NCBI RefSeq assembly: GCF_014863585.1
Contig: NZ_CP062253.1
Location: 558,001-622,000 of the forward strand
DNA: 64,000 nt
Direction of reading: 5' to 3'
Origin: Pseudomonas gozinkensis
GTDB taxonomy: Bacteria; Pseudomonadota; Gammaproteobacteria; Pseudomonadales; Pseudomonadaceae
Of the stretch, positions 44,873 to 55,285 are shown one piece after another (position 1 is the stretch's first letter; each line of letters starts with the position of its first letter). Both the position numbers and the translations under genes were made by a program. The notes below the pieces were generated by a model that searched no databases, was not told where the DNA came from, and saw only the letters and a list, made by a program, of their open reading frames with translations.

Positions 44873-45315
44873 ACAAGCTGCGCGATCGCTACCGCGTCGA
44901 CCTCGTGGGCCTGCAAGCCGCCTGCGAGGCCAACTACGCGCGCCTGATGCGACTGTTGCCGGACATGCGCAGCGACCCCGAGGCGCGGCGCATCGCCGTG
45001 ACCCAGGGCGACCAGATGCTCGGCGTGCTGACTCTGGAAGTGTTGCAGGCCTGTCCATACACCACGACCCTGCAGGTGCGCCAGGAACACAGCCTGCCGT
45101 GGCTGCCGGTGCCGCAACTGGAAGTGCAGGTCTATCACGACGCGCGTATGGCCGAGGTGATCAGCGCCGAACATGCGCGACGTTTTCGCGGCGTCTATCC
45201 TTACCCGAATGCGGCCATGCATCAGCCCGACGAGAAGGCCCAGCTCAATCTGTTCCTGGGCGAATGGCTGAGTCATTGCCTGGCGTGCGGACACGAATAC
45301 GCGGCGGTCCGATAA
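44863..45315 (+). CDS. yqiB: DUF1249 (YqiB) family protein
   Basis: Small soluble protein of 150 aa of unknown function, always found next to nudF and cpdA in gamma-proteobacteria. Conserved parts include YRVDLVGLQAACEANYARLM and the C-terminal FRGVYPYPNAAMHQPDEKAQ. The ATG at 44863 is inside the end of nudF and follows GTGAGGGGG, so translation is probably coupled. The protein ends with a pair of Cys (SHCLACGHEY). Confidence 0.88.
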   Translation: MVVNKLRDRYRVDLVGLQAACEANYARLMRLLPDMRSDPEARRIAVTQGDQMLGVLTLEVLQACPYTTTLQVRQEHSLPWLPVPQLEVQVYHDARMAEVISAEHARRFRGVYPYPNAAMHQPDEKAQLNLFLGEWLSHCLACGHEYAAVR

Positions 45316-45420
45316 CCGCCGCAAGTTGTGAACTGCGTCCGGTTCGCCGGTTTCTCTTTGCGCTGTCCCCCCGCATAATTGCCGCACCTTTCCAGTCCCG
45401 CGATCCCGGGGGAGAACGCC

Positions 45421-46236
45421 TTGCCGAGCGTATCGACTTTGACCACCGCCGACGCGGCGTTGCTGGTGCAACTCTCTGACAGTCATCTGTTCGCCGAGGC
45501 GGATGGAACGCTGCTGGGCATGAATACCCGCGAGAGCCTGCAAAAAGTCATCGAGCTGGTGCTCGAACAGCAACCCCGGATCGATCTGATCGTTGCCAGC
45601 GGCGACCTTTCCCAGGACGGTACGCTGGAGTCCTACCAGCAATTCCGCCAGATGACGGCGCAGATCGATGCACCGGCCCGCTGGATCCCCGGCAACCACG
45701 ACGAGCCGCAGATCATGGCTCAGGCGACTGTGAAGAGTGCTTTGCTGGAGTCAGTTGTCGATGTCGGCAACTGGCGCGTGACCCTGCTCGATTCGGCGGT
45801 GCCCGGATCGGTGCCGGGGTATTTGCAGGATGACCAGTTGCAACTGCTCGCCCGCTCCCTGAGCGAAGCGCCGGATCGCCATCATCTGGTGTGCTTCCAC
45901 CACCATCCGGTGTCGATCGGTTGCGCCTGGATGGAGCCGATCGGCTTGCGCAATCCGGAAGCGTTTTTCGAAGTGCTCGACCGTTTTCCGCAGGCGCGTG
46001 CGGTGCTGTGGGGGCATGTCCATCAGGAGATCGACCGCGAGCGCAACGGCGTAAGGCTGATGGCCTCGCCGTCGACCTGCATCCAGTTCGAACCGGGCAG
46101 CGAAGACTTCAAGGTCGGCGAGCAGGCACCGGGGTATCGATGGTTGCGGCTGTTGCCGGACGGGCGGATCGAGACGGGCGTGGAGCGTGTCACCGGTTTC
46201 CGGTTCACTGTTGATTACGGCTCCAACGGTTATTGA
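45421..46236 (+). CDS. cpdA: 3',5'-cyclic AMP phosphodiesterase
   Basis: Metallophosphoesterase of 271 aa that degrades cAMP and limits Vfr/CRP-type signalling. All metal ligands are visible: LSDSHLF (Asp20, His22), GDLSQDG, GNHDEP, CFHHHP and GHVHQE. The start is a TTG at 45421 after a GGGGGAG site at good spacing; it gives the usual N-terminus (M)PSVSTLTTADAALLVQLSDS. It lies about 100 bp after the DUF1249 gene. Confidence 0.93.
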   Translation: MPSVSTLTTADAALLVQLSDSHLFAEADGTLLGMNTRESLQKVIELVLEQQPRIDLIVASGDLSQDGTLESYQQFRQMTAQIDAPARWIPGNHDEPQIMAQATVKSALLESVVDVGNWRVTLLDSAVPGSVPGYLQDDQLQLLARSLSEAPDRHHLVCFHHHPVSIGCAWMEPIGLRNPEAFFEVLDRFPQARAVLWGHVHQEIDRERNGVRLMASPSTCIQFEPGSEDFKVGEQAPGYRWLRLLPDGRIETGVERVTGFRFTVDYGSNGY

Positions 46237-46333
46237 TTAAAAGGGCACAACGCTGATTTGCTCGGGTGCTGGCCCAACACCCCTCGACTCCCTGTAAACT
46301 CCGCTATCTTCAGCCGACGCCCAGGGAGCTCAA

Positions 46334-46942
46334 ATGTCCGGTTCGATTCTCTATATCCATGGTTTCAACAGCGCGCCGGCCTCGAAAAAGGCCTGTCAGT
46401 TGGTTGAGGTGATGGAGCGGCTGGGTTTGAGCGACCAACTGCGTGTGCCGGCGCTGCATCACCACCCGCGCGAGGCCATCGGTCAGCTGGAGCAGGCAAT
46501 CGCCGAACTCGGCCGGCCATTGCTGGTGGGAAGCTCGCTCGGCGGCTACTATGCGACTCACCTGGCCGAGCGCCATGGCCTGAAAGCCCTGCTGGTCAAC
46601 CCGGCCGTCAGTCCACACCGGATGTTCGACGGATACCTGGGCACCCAGAAAAACCTGTACACCGACGAAACCTGGGAGCTGACCCACGACCACGTGACGG
46701 CCCTGGCCGAGCTGGAAGTGCCGGCACCGCAGGATCCGCAGCGTTATCAGGTATGGTTGCAGACCGGGGATGAAACGCTGGATTATCGCCTTGCCCAGCA
46801 GTATTACCGGGCCTGTGCCTTGCGCATTCAGGCCGGCGGCGACCACAGTTTTCAGGGATTTGTTACACAATTGCCAGCATTGCTCAGCTTTGCCGGGATT
46901 GGCGCCGATACCTATCAGGCAATCGATTTCACCGCACTGTGA
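46334..46942 (+). CDS. yqiA: YqiA-family alpha/beta hydrolase
   Basis: Esterase of 202 aa of the YqiA family. The nucleophile elbow is VGSSLGGYYATHLAE and the N-terminus SILYIHGFNSAPASKKACQL holds the oxyanion-hole HGFNS. The C-terminal GGDHSFQGF supplies the catalytic His. The biological substrate is unknown. It ends 42 bp before parE, as in other gamma-proteobacteria. Confidence 0.92.
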   Translation: MSGSILYIHGFNSAPASKKACQLVEVMERLGLSDQLRVPALHHHPREAIGQLEQAIAELGRPLLVGSSLGGYYATHLAERHGLKALLVNPAVSPHRMFDGYLGTQKNLYTDETWELTHDHVTALAELEVPAPQDPQRYQVWLQTGDETLDYRLAQQYYRACALRIQAGGDHSFQGFVTQLPALLSFAGIGADTYQAIDFTAL

Positions 46943-46972
46943 AGTCTTGCCCCATTTTCATTGAATCACTGA

Positions 46973-48891
<1,919 letters not shown>

Positions 48892-48892
<1 letters not shown>

Positions 48893-49881
48893 TGCGGTTT
48901 GGCTGGGCCTTGGCGGGTGCGTTGCTGCTGGGTTCGATGACGGTGTCGGCAGAGCCTGTGCAGGAGCTGCGCGTGCTCGCCGAACACCCTGTCGAAGGCA
49001 TGCGTGGCGGCAACCTGTCAGGGCTGGCCTTGTGCGGCAATGACCTGTGGACCGTATCGGATCGCGACGATGACCAGATCTACCGTCTCGATATCCGCGA
49101 CCGGGTCTGGCAGGCCACGGCCGTGCGCATTGATCCGCCAAAAGTGCCGGACAGCGGCTTGCCGTGGGGCATCAGCTCGCGCACCTGGGCGGCGTCTTTC
49201 GTTCGTGGCGGCGATCTGGATTTCGAAGGCATCAGCTGCGATAACGCCGGCAACCGCTACATCGTCAGCGAAGCCCACGCGGCCGTGCTGCAAGTGCCGC
49301 CGCAGGGGCCGTCGTCGTGGCTGAAAATCTCGCCGATGATGGTTCGCGAAGCGCGGGCCAGTGGGATGTTGCTGCAATTCAACGCGATATTCGAAGGCCT
49401 GGCGATCAACCCGGCGGGCGATCAGATGTGGCTGGCTGCCGAGCGGCAAAGCCGTGGCTTGTTGATGATCAAGCGCCAGCAGACAGTGTGGGATTGCGAT
49501 GGTCGCTGCGTGTTGCTCAGCGAAGGCGGCATGGAGATGCAACCGCCGCAGTTCCCGAAAGCCCGTCCGGTCAATCGGGATTTTTCCGACGTGTCCCTGT
49601 TCGACGGCAAACTGTTTACCCTTGAACGCAACGCCTACCAGATCTGTCGACGCGATGCGCAGACGGCCAAGGTCGAGATCTGCTGGTCGTATGCGGCCGA
49701 GCTGTTGCAGGCCAATCGGCGTTATTCGCAGAACTTCGGGCTGGAAGAAGCGCTAGTGGTCGATGCACAGGGTGCCTGGATCGGCGTCGACAACAATTTC
49801 GGCCCTCGCGCCGACGGCGAGGTTCGCCCGATCATCTGGCGCTTCGCCGCGCCTGAGGGTGGCTGGAGCGTCAAGCCTTAG
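48892..49881 (+). CDS. Secreted esterase-like/phytase-like domain protein, copy 1
   Basis: Periplasmic or secreted protein of 329 aa with a signal peptide (FGWALAGALLLGSMTVSA) and a beta-propeller-like esterase-like phytase domain. Conserved blocks: EHPVEGMRGGNLSGLA, WTVSDRDDDQIYRLD, DLDFEGISCDNAGNRYIVSE, WLAAERQSRG and WIGVDNNFGPRADGE. It corresponds by position to PA4966. Function unknown. It overlaps parE by one base. A diverged paralogue follows at 50207. Confidence 0.82.
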
Positions 49882-50206
49882 ACTTCCATTTTCTCGTGTT
49901 ACTGATTGTTCGCTATCCGCAGCAGAATCGGAGAACCCTGTAATACTTGGGTCAGGAAAGATTGTCCCGTCATTGAAGGACTCGCCCGAGCGTTTCCGCC
50001 GGACAGGCTTGTGATGGGCACGCTGATGATTAAAAGTGCTCAATGAATTACAGCTTTGCTGCACTGGCTACTGGTTGAAGTCCTTAGCCTCAAGTGCACG
50101 CAATGACGCTCTGAAGCAATGCTGTCGAGACAGTAGTGAGGTCGTTGAATTCCGACATGTCGTGCAAGGCTCGGGGAAACTTGAAACGCCGACTGCGGGA
50201 GATTCA
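49882..50206. other. 325-bp gap between the two paralogous esterase-like genes
   Basis: No gene or RNA is visible. The stretch is AT-richer than the flanking genes and may contain the promoter of copy 2, but no convincing -35/-10 pair was found. It breaks the close gene packing seen across the rest of the parE-parC cluster. Confidence 0.5.
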
Positions 50207-51214
50207 ATGATGAAACTCAATTATGTTGTTGCGGGTATTTTGTTCGCCTGTAGTTCACTGGTACTGGCTGCCGATCCTGAGTTACATATGCTTTCGGAGC
50301 ACCCAGTGGATGGAATGCGTGGTGGTAACCTATCCGGCCTGGCCAGGTGCGGTGGGCAGTTGTGGACGATTTCGGATCGAGATGACGATCGACTCTACAA
50401 GCTCGATACGCGAGCCACGGTGTGGAAGGCCGCTGCTGTTTTGATTAATGTTCCATCCGTACCTGACGATGCTGGACGGACTCTGGGCATGAAGGCCCAA
50501 AGCTTTTTCAGGTCGCTTGCGGGTAATGGTGCGTTGGACTTTGAAGGCATCACCTGCGACTCTGCCGGGAATCTGTACGTTCTCAGTGAAACGTATTCAG
50601 CCATTCTCAAGGTCTCGACGAGCGGAGTCTTGGCTTGGCTGACCGTCTCGCCGAAGGTGCTGACGAAGGCGAGGGAAGCCGGATTGTTGGCACACGCCAA
50701 TGCGCTGTTTGAAGGATTGGTGATTACTGGCATTGCCAGTACTCAAATCTGGCTGGCTGCAGAGCGGCAAAAAAGAGGGTTGGTAAAAATCGAGCGGCGT
50801 ATTACACCAATTTATTACACATGGTATTGCGCTGTCGGTTGTGTGGTGATGACCGAGGGAGGGTTGGCGCCGCAACCGCCCCAGTTCCCAGGCTCAAAAT
50901 TAGTCGAGAAGGACTTTTCGGATATTGCTCTATTCAATAACAAGTTGTTTCTGCTGGATCGCAATGCTTTCAAAATCTGTCGCCATGAAATGTTGACGGG
51001 CAAGCAGGAGCGTTGCTGGTCATTCGCTGCGGATGCACTGGTTCCGAGCCGTCAATACAATGCCGAACACGGAATGGCCGAAGCGTTGCTGGTCGATGCG
51101 CAAGGCGCGTGGATCGGCGTCGACAACAATTCCACAACCCGTGCCGATGGCGAGTCTCGTCCAATTGTGTGGCGTTTTGCTGCTCCTGCGGGCGGCTGGG
51201 ATGAGAGCCCTTGA
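50207..51214 (+). CDS. Secreted esterase-like/phytase-like domain protein, copy 2
   Basis: Paralogue of the preceding gene, 335 aa, with its own signal peptide (MKLNYVVAGILFACSSLVLA). It keeps the same blocks in the same order: EHPVDGMRGGNLSGLA, WTISDRDDDRLYKLD, ALDFEGITCDSAGNLYVLSE, WLAAERQKRG and WIGVDNNSTTRADGE. Its codon use is clearly AT-richer than that of copy 1. Together with only moderate similarity this points to acquisition from another source or an old duplication, not a recent tandem copy. The ATG at 50207 follows GGGAGA. Its stop overlaps the TTG start of the next gene. Confidence 0.82.
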   Translation: MMKLNYVVAGILFACSSLVLAADPELHMLSEHPVDGMRGGNLSGLARCGGQLWTISDRDDDRLYKLDTRATVWKAAAVLINVPSVPDDAGRTLGMKAQSFFRSLAGNGALDFEGITCDSAGNLYVLSETYSAILKVSTSGVLAWLTVSPKVLTKAREAGLLAHANALFEGLVITGIASTQIWLAAERQKRGLVKIERRITPIYYTWYCAVGCVVMTEGGLAPQPPQFPGSKLVEKDFSDIALFNNKLFLLDRNAFKICRHEMLTGKQERCWSFAADALVPSRQYNAEHGMAEALLVDAQGAWIGVDNNSTTRADGESRPIVWRFAAPAGGWDESP

Positions 51215-51735
51215 GTCAGCAACCACCAGGCAAGCGCGCCGGCCGGGTGCTGATGATTCTGGCCTGGTGCGCGGCGCTGTTTCTGGCCACGCGGTTTTTC
51301 GGCCAGTGGGAAGAGCGCCAGCGCAATCCCAATGTGGAAGTGGCTTCGCAGCAGGGTAACGGCTTTATAGAAGTGAAATTGATCGGCAACGCCCAGGGAC
51401 ATTTTGTCGCCAGCGGACTGATCAACGGTCGGCCGGTGGAGTTCATGCTCGACACCGGCGCGACCGACGTGGCAATCCCGGCCGAGGTGGCGAAGAACCT
51501 CAGGCTGGAAGAAGGTTTCGGTGTGACCCTGAGCACGGCCAATGGCCTGAGCCAGGGCTATCGCACCCGTATCGACCGCCTGCAACTGGGCGACATCGTG
51601 CTGCGGGACGTCCGCGCACTGGTGGCGCCCGGACTGCATGGCGATCAGGTGCTGCTCGGCATGAGCGCCCTGAACAAACTTGAATTTACTCAGCGCGGCG
51701 GCACCATGCTGCTGCGCCAGACAACGAACCGATGA
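51211..51735 (+). CDS. Membrane-anchored retropepsin-like aspartic protease (TIGR02281 type)
   Basis: Protein of 174 aa with one N-terminal membrane helix ([18 protein letters not shown]) and a retropepsin-like clan AA domain in the periplasm: [19 protein letters not shown] has the catalytic DTGA, and [15 protein letters not shown] the second conserved block. Such proteins dimerise to form an active site; the substrate is unknown. The start is a TTG at 51211 inside the previous stop (TTGA), so it is likely translationally coupled to the paralogue upstream. Corresponds by position to PA4965. Confidence 0.83.
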   Translation: MSQQPPGKRAGRVLMILAWCAALFLATRFFGQWEERQRNPNVEVASQQGNGFIEVKLIGNAQGHFVASGLINGRPVEFMLDTGATDVAIPAEVAKNLRLEEGFGVTLSTANGLSQGYRTRIDRLQLGDIVLRDVRALVAPGLHGDQVLLGMSALNKLEFTQRGGTMLLRQTTNR

Positions 51736-51742
51736 GGCCCGC

Positions 51743-54007
51743 ATGAGCGACAACCTTGCAGACAGCTTAGATGGCGTAGAACGCCGGTCGCTGGCTGACT
51801 TCACCGAAAATGCCTACCTCAACTACTCCATGTACGTGATCATGGACCGTGCCCTGCCGCATATCGGCGACGGTCTGAAACCGGTACAGCGGCGTATCGT
51901 CTACGCCATGAGCGAGCTGGGGCTGGATGCCGATTCCAAGCACAAGAAGTCGGCGCGCACCGTCGGTGACGTGCTCGGCAAGTTCCACCCGCACGGCGAT
52001 TCGGCGTGCTACGAAGCGATGGTGCTGATGGCCCAGCCGTTCAGCTATCGCTACACGCTGGTGGACGGCCAGGGTAACTGGGGTGCGCCGGACGATCCCA
52101 AGTCCTTCGCCGCCATGCGTTACACCGAAGCGCGGCTGTCGCGTTACTCCGAAGTACTGCTCAGCGAACTGGGCCAGGGCACCGCAGACTGGGGCCCGAA
52201 CTTCGACGGCACCCTGCAGGAACCGCTGGTGTTGCCGGCACGTTTGCCGAACATCCTGCTCAACGGCACCACCGGTATCGCCGTGGGCATGGCCACCGAC
52301 GTGCCGCCGCACAACCTGCGCGAAGTCGCCACCGCCTGCGTGCGCCTGCTCGATGAGCCGAAAGCTACGGTCGAACAGCTCTGCGAGCACATTCAGGGCC
52401 CGGACTATCCGACCGAAGCGGAAATCATCACCCCGCGCGCCGACCTGCTGAAAATGTACGAAACCGGCAAGGGCTCGGTGCGCATGCGCGCCGTTTACCA
52501 CGTCGAGGACGGCGACATCATCGTGACCGCGCTGCCGCACCAGGTCTCCGGGGCCAAGGTGCTGGAGCAGATCGCCGCGCTGATGCAGGCCAAACCGTCG
52601 AAAGCGCCGCAGATCGCCGATCTTCGCGACGAGTCCGACCACGAAAACCCGTGCCGCATCGTGATCATTCCGGTCAACAGTCGTGTCGATCACGAAGCGC
52701 TGATGCAGCACCTGTTCGCCAGCACCGAGCTGGAGTCGACCTATCGGGTCAACGTCAACATCATCGGTCTGGACGGCAAGCCGCAACTGAAAAACCTCCG
52801 TGCGTTGCTGGTGGAGTGGCTGGAATTCCGTGTGCTGACCGTGCGTCGCCGCTTGCAATTCCGTCTCGACAAGGTCGAACGTCGCCTGCACCTGTTGGAC
52901 GGTTTGCTGATTGCCTACCTCAACCTGGATGAAGTGATCCACATCATCCGCACCGAGGAACACCCGAAGGCCAAGCTGATCGAGCGTTTTGCCCTCAGCG
53001 AAATCCAGGCCGACTACATCCTCGACACCCGTCTGCGTCAGTTGGCGCGACTGGAAGAGATGAAGCTGCGCGACGAGCAGGACGAGCTGCTCAAGGAACA
53101 GGCCAAGCTGCAAGCCCTGCTGGGCAGCGAAGCCAAGCTGAAGAAGCTGGTGCGCACCGAACTGCTGAAAGATGCCGAAACCTACGGCGACGACCGTCGG
53201 TCGCCAATCGTCGAGCGCGCCGAAGCCAAGGCGCTGACCGAACACGATCTGCTGCCGAACGAAAAAGTCACTGTCGTGCTGTCGGAAAAAGGCTGGATCC
53301 GTTCGGCCAAGGGCCACGAGATCGACGCCACCGGCCTGTCGTACAAGGCCGGGGACGGCTTCAAGACCTCGGCGGCGGGGCGTTCGAACCAGTCGGCCGT
53401 GGTCATCGACTCCACGGGCCGCAGTTATTCGCTGGCCACCCACACCCTACCATCGGCACGGGGCCAGGGCGAGCCGTTGACCGGCCGTCTGACGCCGCCG
53501 CCGGGCGCAACGTTCGAATGTGTGTTGATGCCTGAGGAAGATTCGCTGTACGTCATCGCCTCCGACGCCGGCTACGGTTTTGTGGTGAAAGGCGAAGACC
53601 TGCAAGCCAAGAACAAGGCCGGCAAGGCCCTGTTGAGCCTGCCGAACAACGCCAAGGTGATCGCGCCGCGCCCGGTCGCCGACCGCGAGCATAACTGGCT
53701 GGCTTCGGTGACGACCGAAGGTCGCCTGTTGATCTTCAAGATCAGCGACCTGCCACAATTAGGGAAGGGCAAAGGCAACAAGATCATCGGCATTTCCGGT
53801 GAGCGTGTGGCCAGTCGCGAAGAATATGTCACGGACATCGCCGTTCTTCCGGAAGGCGCCACCTTGGTGCTGCAGGCCGGAAAACGCACCTTGTCGCTGA
53901 AAGCCGACGACCTCGAACACTACAAAGGTGAACGTGGTCGCCGTGGTAACAAACTGCCACGTGGCTTCCAGCGGGTGGATGCGCTGCTCGTCGAAAACCT
54001 CAATTAA
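51743..54007 (+). CDS. parC: Topoisomerase IV subunit A
   Basis: DNA-cleaving subunit of topoisomerase IV, 754 aa. The catalytic Tyr127 is in [11 protein letters not shown]. The quinolone-resistance region [12 protein letters not shown] keeps Ser87 and Glu91, so no classic fluoroquinolone-resistance change is present here. The C-terminal beta-pinwheel domain is seen in [18 protein letters not shown] and later repeats. The ATG at 51743 follows GATGAGG, 7 bp after the protease gene. Confidence 0.97.
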   Translation: MSDNLADSLDGVERRSLADFTENAYLNYSMYVIMDRALPHIGDGLKPVQRRIVYAMSELGLDADSKHKKSARTVGDVLGKFHPHGDSACYEAMVLMAQPFSYRYTLVDGQGNWGAPDDPKSFAAMRYTEARLSRYSEVLLSELGQGTADWGPNFDGTLQEPLVLPARLPNILLNGTTGIAVGMATDVPPHNLREVATACVRLLDEPKATVEQLCEHIQGPDYPTEAEIITPRADLLKMYETGKGSVRMRAVYHVEDGDIIVTALPHQVSGAKVLEQIAALMQAKPSKAPQIADLRDESDHENPCRIVIIPVNSRVDHEALMQHLFASTELESTYRVNVNIIGLDGKPQLKNLRALLVEWLEFRVLTVRRRLQFRLDKVERRLHLLDGLLIAYLNLDEVIHIIRTEEHPKAKLIERFALSEIQADYILDTRLRQLARLEEMKLRDEQDELLKEQAKLQALLGSEAKLKKLVRTELLKDAETYGDDRRSPIVERAEAKALTEHDLLPNEKVTVVLSEKGWIRSAKGHEIDATGLSYKAGDGFKTSAAGRSNQSAVVIDSTGRSYSLATHTLPSARGQGEPLTGRLTPPPGATFECVLMPEEDSLYVIASDAGYGFVVKGEDLQAKNKAGKALLSLPNNAKVIAPRPVADREHNWLASVTTEGRLLIFKISDLPQLGKGKGNKIIGISGERVASREEYVTDIAVLPEGATLVLQAGKRTLSLKADDLEHYKGERGRRGNKLPRGFQRVDALLVENLN

Positions 54008-54021
54008 CCGTCCTAGACGCT

Positions 54022-54049
54022 CCGATCTACGATTTAACCCGTAGATCGG
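54022..54049 (+). terminator. Hairpin after parC
   Basis: CCGATCTACG and CGTAGATCGG form a 10-bp perfect stem 14 bases after the parC stop. The following GCGCTTTGGCG lacks a clean T-run, so termination may be partial. Confidence 0.5.
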
Positions 54050-54181
54050 CGCTTTGGCGCTGGAGTCGGAACGCATATTCACGGATGATATGGCCTTTCC
54101 AAGCGCCGGCGTGGCCGAGCGTTCTTCATATTTATTGAGTATTTTCACTGTGGTCAGCCTTGTGGCGGCCACCTGGACGGG

Positions 54182-54895
54182 ATGATGACTTCTCTGCGCC
54201 CCCTTATTTTCCTGCTCGCCGGCGTTCTTGGCCTGGCGGGTTGCAGCGTTCACCAGCCGGTGTCGCTGTATCAGCTGGACAGCGGAAGTCCGGCTCAGCC
54301 TGCGCAAAGCTCAGGCATGGCAGTTTTGCTTGGCCCTGTAATCGTTGCCGATTACCTGCAACGTGAAACCCTGTTGCAGCGTCAACCGGACGGCAGCCTG
54401 CAAGCCTCGGTCGATGGCCGCTGGGCTGGCAGCCTTTCTTCGGATATCGATCAGTTGCTGTTGCGTCAGGTCGCCGGGCATCTGGACAGTCAGCGCGTCG
54501 TGCTGGCGCCGGCCACCGTGGGCTTCACCCCGGACGTGCAGGTGCTGTTGACCATTACGCGTCTGGACTCGGGTCAGTCGCAACCGGCGATCCTCGACGC
54601 GCAATGGCGTCTGATCGACCGCCGTGGCCAGGTGCGCGACAACCGCATCGTCCATCTGCAAGAGCAGCATGCCGGCACCACCGCCGCACAGGTGCAGGCG
54701 CAAGGCGTGTTGTTGCAGCGTCTGGCCGAGCAGTTGTCGGTAGCGCTCAAGCCGTTGGCCAACCAGCCACCGGTTGCCGAGGCACCGCGCAAACCGGCAG
54801 CAAAACCGGCAGCGCCGGCGGCGGAAGCCGAGAAGCAGCCGAAGATACCGATGGCTTCGCCGATTCGTACCGATATGGAAGTGTTCCGCTTCTAG
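54182..54895 (+). CDS. pqiC: PqiC-type ABC transport auxiliary lipoprotein
   Basis: Lipoprotein of 237 aa of the DUF330/PqiC family with lipobox LGLAGC (Cys21 from the first Met). Conserved elements: SLYQLDSG, VLLGPVIVADYLQRETLLQR and ISSD-like LSSDIDQLLLRQVAGHL. PqiC forms a ring in the outer membrane that works with the MCE proteins PqiA/PqiB in lipid transport, but neither is encoded here, so this is an orphan copy. The C-terminus has an Ala/Pro/Lys-rich tail (about residues 195-220) that is longer than usual. Two adjacent ATGs (54182, 54185) are possible. Confidence 0.82.
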   Translation: MMTSLRPLIFLLAGVLGLAGCSVHQPVSLYQLDSGSPAQPAQSSGMAVLLGPVIVADYLQRETLLQRQPDGSLQASVDGRWAGSLSSDIDQLLLRQVAGHLDSQRVVLAPATVGFTPDVQVLLTITRLDSGQSQPAILDAQWRLIDRRGQVRDNRIVHLQEQHAGTTAAQVQAQGVLLQRLAEQLSVALKPLANQPPVAEAPRKPAAKPAAPAAEAEKQPKIPMASPIRTDMEVFRF

Positions 54896-54916
54896 GTCTG
54901 GATCGAGTCAGGACAG

Positions 54917-54942
54917 AGCCCGCCTTGTGCGGGCTTTGTTGT
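54917..54942 (+). terminator. Terminator after pqiC
   Basis: AGCCCGC-CTTGT-GCGGGCT followed by TTGTTGTG, about 20 bases after the stop codon. Confidence 0.8.
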
Positions 54943-54969
54943 GTCTGGGGTTCTGAGTCAAAGATCAAA

Positions 54970-55198
54970 AGCCCTCTCACCCCAACCCTCCCGAGACGTC
55001 GGACCGCCCGTAGGGAGAGGGAGCCGACCGAGGTGTCTGGCGCTATCCATCGACCTGAAAGATCTTGGCGATTATGGATTTGGCGCAGTTTGGTCTTTCG
55101 ATTATGGATTCGGCACAGCACGTTCAGGTCGGTGTAGATCCCGAGCATTCCCCAATCGGTCCCCACTCCCGATGGGAGAGGGCTAGGGTGAGGGGGCT
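54970..55198. mobile_element. 229-bp MITE-like element with terminal inverted repeats
   Basis: The left end 54970-54992 (AGCCCTCTCACCCCAACCCT...) and right end 55174-55198 (...GCTAGGGTGAGGGGGCT) are imperfect inverted repeats of about 23-25 bases. Inside are smaller inverted segments (CGACCTGAA / TTCAGGTCG). It has no open frame of its own and resembles dispersed intergenic elements of Pseudomonas. It fills most of the 390-bp gap 54896-55285. Confidence 0.7.
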
Positions 55199-55234
55199 CT
55201 CAAGGCCAGGCGCAATCTCGAAACCACCACGCAC

Positions 55235-55272
55235 AAAAAAGCCCGCAGACAATCACTCATCTGCGGGCTTCT
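55235..55272. terminator. Bidirectional terminator at the 3' end of the AhpA-like gene
   Basis: A-run then GCCCGCAG (55241-55248) pairing with CTGCGGGC (55261-55268) and TTCTT. On the minus strand it lies 14 bases past the stop of the gene at 55286. Confidence 0.85.
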
Positions 55273-55285
55273 TCACATCAGGGCC

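Noticed and set aside
52000..52020. Fluoroquinolone-resistance mutation in parC
   Set aside because: The region reads GDSACYE with Ser87 and Glu91, the wild-type residues.
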